DNA of 5,868 nt from Deltaproteobacteria bacterium (GTDB taxonomy: Bacteria; Desulfobacterota; Binatia; Bin18): the NCBI GenBank assembly GCA_016200595.1, contig JACQEL010000964.1, forward strand, positions 1 to 5,868, given 5' to 3'. The notes beneath the pieces are model-generated. The model was not told the DNA's origin. It did no database searches and was given only the letters and a program-made list of their open reading frames with translations. Position 1 is the stretch's first letter. Each line of letters opens with the position of its first letter. The translations under genes were made by a program, and so were the position numbers. This document shows, one piece after another, positions 1 through 3,922 of this stretch.

Positions 1-58
1 CGCGCGCAGCGCGGGGGGATTTTGCTCAGAGGCTGTACCAATCTCATGCCGTTCGGTT

Positions 59-94
59 TAGACCCTATGGACTCTATAGACCCTAGAGACTGTG
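59..94. repeat. short 9-bp-period repeats
   Basis: Three 9-base units follow one another (TAGACCCTA at 59, TGGACTCTA at 68, TAGACCCTA at 77), trailing into GAGACTGTG. They lie just 3' of the sulfurtransferase gene. The CTAGAC/CCTAGA vocabulary reappears inside the cyclase linker near 4212-4229, which suggests a shared family of low-complexity repeats. No function is visible, and there is no T-tract that would make this a terminator. Confidence 0.5.
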
Positions 95-107
95 CTGACT
101 TATTGGC

Positions 108-881
108 TCAGACTTCCACCGGCAACCCGGCGCGTGCCCACTCTGCGTACGAGCCATCGTAGAGACGAACGGCATACCCGTATTGCCGTAACGCCAAATA
201 GCCTAACGACGCCCGTGGACCACTACGGCAGTACACTACGATATGGTCGTCGCGCTTGACGCCAGCCGCGGTCAACAATTGCTCAAGCTTTTCCCGTGGG
301 GCCAGCATAGCCTGTGAGGTCCCAACCAGATCACGCCAGACAATATTTACCGCGCCAGGCAAATGGCCTGGCTTGCCATCCATATCACGCTCGCCGCTGT
401 ACTCTTCCTTACTGCGAAAATCGACCAGTTTGGCCTTGGTATTGTCTCGCAGTTCAGCGAGCGTCACCCGCATTTCAGGGTTCACCTGCGGCGTGAATGT
501 CCGTGGTCTCGCCTCAACCGGTTTGTAGAACACCTCCCGTTTCTCAGCCACCCAACCTTCATAGAACACTTCGAGCAGGTGCACATCGGTGCGGCCAAGG
601 TATTCAAGAATCCACGCGAGCATGGCGGCGTTCTGCCCTTCCGGAGAGTCATAGAGCACCGGCGTTCTCTGCTGGTCCAGACCAGCAGAACCGAGCCAGC
701 GAGCGAGGTCTTCCGGCGGCAGCAGCTTGCCGTCTATACCGAAGGCACGAAAAACCGGTAGATTGATCGCGTTTTTGAGGTGCCCCTGCAAGTATTTCAT
801 CGGCCGTCGTGGGTCGAGGAGCAGCAGGTCCGGAGAGTCGAGCCGCGCCGCGACCCAATCGGTCGTAACAAAAGTAACCAT
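108..881 (-). CDS. sulfurtransferase with two rhodanese domains (thiosulfate/3-mercaptopyruvate sulfurtransferase family)
   Basis: 257 residues, complete. The family moves sulfane sulfur from thiosulfate or 3-mercaptopyruvate to a thiophilic acceptor through a persulfide on one cysteine. The N-terminal rhodanese domain (about 5-115) opens with a DPR...YLQGHLKNAINLP signature. Its active-site loop carries Asp78 (YDSPEGQNAA) in place of cysteine, which is normal for the inactive half. The C-terminal domain (about 138-255) has LVDFRSKEEY, GHLPGAVNI and the catalytic loop YCRSGPRAS with Cys218, the only cysteine in the protein. The loop CRSGPR does not by itself separate thiosulfate from mercaptopyruvate preference. 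A GGAG (complement of 891-894) lies 9 bases before the ATG. The gene is last in a leftward run after the MetE-like and OsmC genes. The family is certain; the substrate is not. Confidence 0.93.
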   Translation of the reverse strand: MVTFVTTDWVAARLDSPDLLLLDPRRPMKYLQGHLKNAINLPVFRAFGIDGKLLPPEDLARWLGSAGLDQQRTPVLYDSPEGQNAAMLAWILEYLGRTDVHLLEVFYEGWVAEKREVFYKPVEARPRTFTPQVNPEMRVTLAELRDNTKAKLVDFRSKEEYSGERDMDGKPGHLPGAVNIVWRDLVGTSQAMLAPREKLEQLLTAAGVKRDDHIVVYCRSGPRASLGYLALRQYGYAVRLYDGSYAEWARAGLPVEV

Positions 882-916
882 CTAAGTGGACTCCAAAAAG
901 TCGGTTGACAAGCCGC

Positions 917-984
917 GCACAGGCTGGAAGCCTGTGCCACCGCTGAAGTCAGCCAACCAGGTGGCGCAGCCATCTTGGCTGCGC
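917..984. repeat. paired three-base-loop hairpins (REP/MITE-like element)
   Basis: Two perfect 9-bp stems lie in the gap between the OsmC and sulfurtransferase genes. The first is GCACAGGCT, loop GGA, AGCCTGTGC (917-937). The second is GCGCAGCCA, loop TCT, TGGCTGCGC (964-984). Between them GCCACC (936-941) and GGTGGC (960-965) form a third inverted pair, so the whole unit can fold as a composite structure. Neither stem has a following T-run on the transcribed (minus) side, so intrinsic termination is unlikely. A mobile or REP-type repeat, or an mRNA processing/stability element between two cotranscribed genes, fits better. The architecture (short GC-rich stems, three-base loops) matches the larger element at 3764-3880. 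Confidence 0.7.
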
Positions 985-1023
985 ATGCACGTTAGCAGTG
1001 TCAACGAATTTTTTGTGTTCTAC

Positions 1024-1554
1024 TTAGATCGCCTCGAAGTCAGCAACGATCTGCGTTGGACGGGCCACCGTTTGCGCCACCGGCGAGCCTTCCACCGCGA
1101 TCTTCCAAATCTCCCGCAGCGCAGCTTCGTCGGCGTCGGCTTTCACAAATAGCTTCATTTTGATCGACGGATACCCAGGATTTCCAGTCTGGCTATGCCC
1201 GGCCCATTTCAGGATGTTTTCAAAATTGCCTTCCAGGGCGACCTCGAGGTCGTGAATCTTAATGCCACGCTTGGTGGCATTGATGACGAATCCTACGGTC
1301 ACACAGGTCCCGACGGCGGAAAGCAACTGTTCATGGGCGCTGGCAGCGGAGTCACTCGCATCGAGTCCATCCGGCTCATCCATCTCGACCGCATGTTTGC
1401 GCATATAGGCTTTAGCTTTGAGTCCGTTCTGCCACACCACCCGCGACTTCCACGGGCCAGTGACGGCCTGGAGGACTTTGGGATCATCGCGCATCGAATC
1501 CAGGATGCCCTGGAACTTTTCTATCCGGATGCCGTTCAGTTCTTTCTCTGCCAT
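1024..1554 (-). CDS. OsmC family protein (single conserved cysteine)
   Basis: 176 residues, complete. OsmC-fold proteins are small dimeric thiol proteins. OsmC and Ohr reduce organic hydroperoxides with a Cys pair, while other subfamilies have uncertain roles. The core helix EQLLSAVGTCVTVGFV holds Cys84 with Glu75 upstream, as expected for the first active-site cysteine. The following segment (KRGIKIHDLEVALEG, then the NPGYPSIKMKLFVKAD strand) is typical. At the second-cysteine position the protein reads VEGSPVAQTV, with no cysteine. I recall a subfamily of about 170 residues with an N-terminal extension and an SPV motif here, so this looks like a natural subfamily rather than a mutation. It cannot use the standard two-cysteine peroxidase cycle by itself. 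A strong AAGGAGG (complement of 1563-1569) lies about 8 bases before the ATG. It sits between the MetE-like and sulfurtransferase genes, same strand. Confidence 0.92.
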   Translation of the reverse strand: MAEKELNGIRIEKFQGILDSMRDDPKVLQAVTGPWKSRVVWQNGLKAKAYMRKHAVEMDEPDGLDASDSAASAHEQLLSAVGTCVTVGFVINATKRGIKIHDLEVALEGNFENILKWAGHSQTGNPGYPSIKMKLFVKADADEAALREIWKIAVEGSPVAQTVARPTQIVADFEAI

Positions 1555-1583
1555 TGTTGATTCCTCCTTGCAGATTGAAAAAT

Positions 1584-1653
1584 AAAACGTGAAACGTAAA
1601 ACGTCACCAAGCTGGTGGGGAAAGTATTCATTACGTTTTACCCTTTACGTTTT
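1584..1653. repeat. inverted pair of AAAACGT heptamer repeats
   Basis: Three consecutive 7-base units, AAAACGT GAAACGT AAAACGT (1584-1604), are mirrored by ACGTTTT ACCCTTT ACGTTTT (1633-1653). The 21-base arms match at 18 positions. A small CACCA/AGC/TGGTG hairpin (1605-1617) sits in the loop. The array fills the gap between the MetE-like stop and the OsmC ribosome-binding site and could fold in the leftward transcript. On the minus strand there is no clean T-run after the stem. The period of exactly seven recalls the heptanucleotide short tandem repeats (STRR) described in cyanobacteria. Confidence 0.75.
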
Positions 1654-1662
1654 CCGTCTTTC

Positions 1663-2826
1663 TCACGCATATTCCCGCCGCAACAGCTTGGCCGCTTCCC
1701 CAATCGCTTGCAGTTTGCGATAGGCGATCTCCGGGGTGTTGACGCAGCGCTCGGCAAAGGTGCCGAAGCCACAATCGGGATTGAGCGTGATTTTGTCGGG
1801 ATCAAAGTATTCTAAGACCTGCTTGACACTCTGCACGATCGCCGCCGGCTCTTCGATCTCATCCGTGCGCGGGTTGACTACGCCCAGCCCCAGTTCTTTC
1901 TCGTTGCGGTACTCCTTAAAGACTTCGAGTTCACCCGCACGCGGCGTGGCCATCTCCAGCACCAGTTGATCGATGTGCATGCGCATCAGATAGGGCAGCA
2001 ACGGCCCGTAGTTGCCGGTGAGCAGCACGTCTTCCTTGCGGCTCCAGTTCCCCCGACAAATATGCACCCCGAATTTCACCCCGGAGATGCCGTCCACGGT
2101 CTCGTTCATCAAGCGCACGGCGAATTCTAACTCTTCGGTGGGATCGCGCCGCGAGCCCAGCGCCGCGCACATAAACGTCTGTTCCGCCTCATCGCCAAAC
2201 ACCACCTGCGTCAGCGAGGGCTCATCGAGCTGGATGAAATCCACCCCCCGCTCCTTCAGCGCCACAATCTCGTTCCGCAGGATGGTGACCACATCTTTCG
2301 CTAAATCTTCCCGGGTGGGATAGGCTTTGTCCGACAAGCCCTCAAACCAGGCCGACCGGGTCAGCAAATACGGCCCCGGAAGCGGAATTTTGGTTTGGCG
2401 GTCGGTATGCGCCTTGAGAAACTCCAACTCATCCAGCGTCAGCCCATTGGCGACGGTCAGTTTCTCCACCGCGATGGGACTTTTAATCGCAAAGGCCGGC
2501 ACATCGAGCGCGCGCAAGATCTCTTCGAAGCCGGCCCGATCTTTCATGTAATCCAGCAGTTCAGAGACTTTCATCAGCTTCATGCCGGCGATCTTCTCGA
2601 CCACGAAGGAGTAGAAATTGTCGCGCCGCACCTCGCCATCGGTCACGATGTCCACCCCCGCGTCTTCTTGATACTTGATGGCGGCCAGCACGGCATCATC
2701 GGCCACGCGGTTGAACTCTGCGGCAGATATTTCCCCCGCTTGGCGGCGGCGTAAGGCCTGCACCAGCCACGCAGGTCTGGTCCAGGACCCCACGACCGAG
2801 ACCGGGAACAATGGTGTGTCTTTCAT
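1663..2826 (-). CDS. MetE-like cobalamin-independent methionine synthase family protein (catalytic half only)
   Basis: 387 residues, complete. The sequence corresponds to the zinc-binding C-terminal barrel of MetE, which transfers a methyl group to homocysteine. The full enzyme is about twice as long, with an N-terminal half that is absent here. The start LFPVSVVGSWTRP is the family's usual opening. VDIVTDGEVRRDNF (58-71) and FIQLDEPSL (197-205) line the barrel. The zinc ligands can be placed as His255 and Cys257 (GVHICRGN), Glu291 (LVLEMATP) and Cys352 (NPDCGFGTF). This layout is shared by core-MetE proteins, some of which take methyl from a corrinoid protein, and by epoxyalkane:coenzyme M transferases, so the methyl donor and even the thiol substrate are not settled. 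AAGGG (complement of 2833-2837) lies 6 bases before the ATG. It heads the leftward gene run. Confidence 0.9.
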   Translation of the reverse strand: MKDTPLFPVSVVGSWTRPAWLVQALRRRQAGEISAAEFNRVADDAVLAAIKYQEDAGVDIVTDGEVRRDNFYSFVVEKIAGMKLMKVSELLDYMKDRAGFEEILRALDVPAFAIKSPIAVEKLTVANGLTLDELEFLKAHTDRQTKIPLPGPYLLTRSAWFEGLSDKAYPTREDLAKDVVTILRNEIVALKERGVDFIQLDEPSLTQVVFGDEAEQTFMCAALGSRRDPTEELEFAVRLMNETVDGISGVKFGVHICRGNWSRKEDVLLTGNYGPLLPYLMRMHIDQLVLEMATPRAGELEVFKEYRNEKELGLGVVNPRTDEIEEPAAIVQSVKQVLEYFDPDKITLNPDCGFGTFAERCVNTPEIAYRKLQAIGEAAKLLRREYA

Positions 2827-2857
2827 ATGCTACCCTTGCCTTTCACAGTGTTGAGCC

Positions 2858-2886
2858 TTCATACCACGGAAGCTGTTAGCTGTCAG
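2858..2886 (-). promoter_or_regulatory. candidate sigma70-type promoter for the MetE-like gene
   Basis: Read on the minus strand, CTGACA (complement of 2881-2886, five of six to TTGACA) is followed after exactly 17 bases by TATGAA (complement of 2858-2863, four of six to TATAAT). Transcription would begin near 2850, giving a leader of roughly 25 bases that includes the ribosome-binding site. The -35 box overlaps the AGCTGTY heptamers, so the match could be partly chance. It is a prediction by eye only. Confidence 0.4.
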
Positions 2887-2894
2887 CCCACAAA

Positions 2895-2930
2895 AGTAAT
2901 GAGTAATGAGTGCTGAGGACTGAGTGCTGA
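2895..2930. repeat. AGTNNTG heptamer tandem repeat (forward copy)
   Basis: Five consecutive 7-base units can be read: AGTAATG, AGTAATG, AGTGCTG, AGGACTG, AGTGCTG. A nearly identical array lies in the opposite orientation at 3109-3139, and a short fragment (AGGACTG AGTG) at 3060-3070, next to the palindromic element at 2974-3049. The two long arrays together form an inverted repeat flanking about 180 bases. Confidence 0.8.
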
Positions 2931-2973
2931 ACACCAAGTCACTGAAGGAATGAAGCCTTGTATTTATTCAGTC

Positions 2974-3049
2974 GTAGGCCGGGATAAGGCCGCAGGCCGT
3001 TCCCGGCGTGCTCGTCCATGCCGGAAACGCTCCGCTTATTCCGGCCTAC
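2974..3049. repeat. two-hairpin palindromic element (REP/MITE-like)
   Basis: The ends are inverted repeats, GTAGGCCGGGATAAG on the left and CTTATTCCGGCCTAC on the right, with one mismatch. Inside, two hairpins form: GCCGGGA (2978-2984) with TCCCGGC (3001-3007), containing an inner GGCC/GCA/GGCC, and GCCGGAA (3020-3026) with TTCCGGC (3039-3045). The GTAGGCCGG end resembles classical REP sequences. No open reading frame is inside, so this would be a non-autonomous element. It sits between heptamer arrays in the divergent region. Confidence 0.72.
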
Positions 3050-3108
3050 CTTCTGACTGAGGACTGAGTGAAAATGATGACTTAATAATTCAATGACTCA
3101 ATATCCCT

Positions 3109-3139
3109 ACTCAGTCCTCAGCACTCAGCACTCATTACT
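3109..3139. repeat. AGTNNTG heptamer tandem repeat (reverse copy)
   Basis: Read on the minus strand the units are AGTAATG, AGTGCTG, AGTGCTG, AGGACTG, AGT. This is the same heptamer family as 2895-2930, differing by one unit type, in inverted orientation. It ends about 15 bases before a TTGACA box upstream of the rightward OsmC gene. Confidence 0.8.
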
Positions 3140-3153
3140 CGTTTCTGAACGCC

Positions 3154-3182
3154 TTGACAGTCCGGCCTCGCCGGTGTAGCCG
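3154..3182 (+). promoter_or_regulatory. weak candidate promoter for the selenoprotein OsmC gene
   Basis: A perfect TTGACA (3154-3159) lies about 85 bases before the ATG. At the standard 17-base spacing the -10 position reads TAGCCG (3177-3182), a poor match. The spacer holds a small CCGGC/CTC/GCCGG hairpin (3162-3174), which could be an operator or just another short palindrome of the kind common here. The -35 box is seen; a working promoter is inference. Confidence 0.25.
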
Positions 3183-3243
3183 AAGGTGACAAGCCACACA
3201 GTGGCGAACTCCACGGTAGCCAGACACAAAAAGGAGGTGTCTT

Positions 3244-3693
3244 ATGAGCGACCGTTATATTACCGCCCAGGTGCAAACCTACAGCAGCGGTACTCCCGGA
3301 CGCGCTCTCAGCAGTGCTCGCACCAACCACTTTGTCATTGATGATATGGCTTCCCACGACCACGGTGGCCCGGGCGAAGCAATCAATGCGGCAGAACTGT
3401 TTCTTTCTGGTATCACTGGTTGCGCGGTATTGATGATGGAGCGCTTAGCGCGGGCGAACAACCTACCGCTCAAGCGCGCCCATGTGAGCATGGAGGGGTC
3501 GATCGACACCCAAGCGCAGCGCGAAGGTCCGCCGGTTCTGGATAGCGCTCGCATGAAATTCACCTTAGTCGGCCTCACGAACGCCCAAGCGAAAGAACTG
3601 GTCGATACCTACAAACGCCGGTGACCGCTCTACGGCTCGGTCGCAGTTGCGACCCCGAATACCACTGTAGATATGGTGGTATTGCCGGAGTGA
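3244..3693 (+). CDS. OsmC-family selenoprotein (Cys60/Sec127), UGA read as selenocysteine
   Basis: 149 residues if the in-frame TGA at 3622-3624 is read as selenocysteine; a plain reading stops at 126. OsmC/Ohr proteins reduce organic hydroperoxides with two cysteines, one in the central helix and one about 65 residues later. Here the helix AAELFLSGITGCAVLMMERL supplies Cys60, and the second position falls exactly on the TGA, in YKRR-U-PLYGSV. Family members read CPLYG or CPVYG at this place. After the TGA the frame continues for 22 codons (PLYGSVAVATPNTTVDMVVLPE), restoring the usual last strand and length, then stops at TGA 3691. E. coli OsmC uses Cys59 and Cys125, nearly the same spacing. 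A SECIS-like stem-loop follows the TGA. AAGGAGG sits 6 bases before the ATG. The alternative is a nonsense mutation or sequencing error, less likely given the exact position and hairpin. Sec-containing OsmC-like proteins were reported from marine metagenomes, as I recall. Confidence 0.85.
3622..3624 (+). other. in-frame UGA recoding site (Sec127)
   Basis: This TGA replaces the second redox cysteine codon of an OsmC-family protein. The codons on both sides encode recognisable family sequence in one uninterrupted frame (LVDTYKRR before, PLYGSVAVATP after). Position and flanks argue for selenocysteine rather than termination. Confidence 0.83.
3637..3658 (+). promoter_or_regulatory. putative bacterial SECIS stem-loop
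   Basis: Eight base pairs, TCGGTCGC (3637-3644) with GCGACC and GA (3649-3654, 3657-3658), with two bulged C on the 3' side, close a four-base loop AGTT. The loop G at 3646 lies 22 bases after the last base of the TGA. Bacterial SECIS elements are stem-loops within the coding sequence shortly after the UGA, with a small apical loop carrying a G among its first two bases, about 16-37 bases from the UGA. This candidate satisfies these points. It would be bound by SelB. The pairing was done by eye, without folding energies. Confidence 0.68.
3658..3683 (+). other. second stem-loop in the readthrough segment
   Basis: AATACCAC (3658-3665) and GTGGTATT (3676-3683) form a perfect 8-bp stem with a ten-base loop. 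The stem can extend through CCG (3655-3657) and CGG (3686-3688) past a two-base bulge. It lies inside the last codons of the selenoprotein reading, directly after the SECIS candidate, and too far from the UGA to be the SECIS itself. No T-tract follows, so it is not a standard terminator. It may stabilise the 3' end of the message. Confidence 0.5.
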
Positions 3694-3763
3694 GAATCAG
3701 AGTGCCATGCTTATTCTTTCTCCCCCCTGGCTCATGTACGGGACCAGTGCACCAAGCCTCCTT

Positions 3764-3880
3764 TTTGGAGTGCGCAAGCCGTGCTTGCGCTTTTATTGCC
3801 CCAAGCCATGCTTGGGGCTCAGAAGGGGCGAAGCACGGCTTCGCCCCTTGAAAGCGGGAGCGTGGCTCCCGCACTCCAAA
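3764..3880. repeat. four-hairpin composite palindromic element (MITE-like)
   Basis: An outer inverted repeat TTTGGAGTGCG (3764-3774) / CGCACTCCAAA (3870-3880) encloses four hairpins in series, all with three-base loops: GCGCAAGC/CGT (3772-3790), GCCCCAAGC/CAT (3798-3818), a 12-bp stem AAGGGGCGAAGC/ACG (3823-3849), and GCGGGAGC/GTG (3854-3872). Three of the four stems end in AAGC-NNN-GCTT. No coding capacity is seen. It fills the gap between the selenoprotein gene and the cyclase gene. Similar TTTGGAGTGCG-bounded hairpin repeats occur, as I recall, in other bacterial genomes such as Verrucomicrobia. It is probably mobilised in trans by an unseen transposase. Confidence 0.8.
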
Positions 3881-3922
3881 GTGGATCGCTAGCACAGACT
3901 GACTCAGAGGGGCAGCCAGCGC

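Larger units (their letters stand above)
2827..3243. other. 417-base divergent intergenic region, no gene, repeat-rich
   Basis: No convincing coding region is seen on either strand. The stretch holds a candidate promoter for the MetE-like gene (2858-2886), AGCTGTY heptamers (2871-2887), AGTNNTG heptamers in forward (2895-2930, 3060-3069) and reverse orientation (3109-3139), a two-hairpin palindromic element (2974-3049), an AT-rich patch (about 3070-3108), a possible -35 box for the rightward OsmC gene (3154-3159), and that gene's ribosome-binding site AAGGAGG (3231-3237), 6 bases before its ATG. Confidence 0.7.

Noticed and set aside
1..110. Readthrough of the sulfurtransferase TGA, since the minus-strand frame stays open to the window edge
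   Set aside because: The protein is already full length with a normal rhodanese C-terminus, and the codons after TGA come from 9-base repeats with no family similarity.
1024..1554. Loss-of-function mutation of the second cysteine in the minus-strand OsmC protein
   Set aside because: The SPV motif at that site is, as I recall, normal for a longer OsmC subfamily, and the rest of the protein is intact.
1645..1665. Possible recoding of the MetE-like TGA stop
   Set aside because: The frame closes at TAA five codons later, and the protein is complete before it.
2895..3139. CRISPR array
   Set aside because: The repeats are degenerate 7-base units without spacers, some in opposite orientation. No cas genes are present.
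3244..3624. OsmC gene as a 126-residue protein or a pseudogene broken by a nonsense mutation
   Set aside because: The single TGA falls exactly on the conserved second cysteine, the family C-terminus continues in frame without other lesions, and a SECIS-like hairpin follows. A random nonsense mutation would be unlikely to meet all three conditions.
3764..3880. Hairpins as intrinsic transcription terminators
   Set aside because: No stem is followed by a T-run on the relevant strand. The serial tri-loop structure inside an outer inverted repeat fits a repeat element better.
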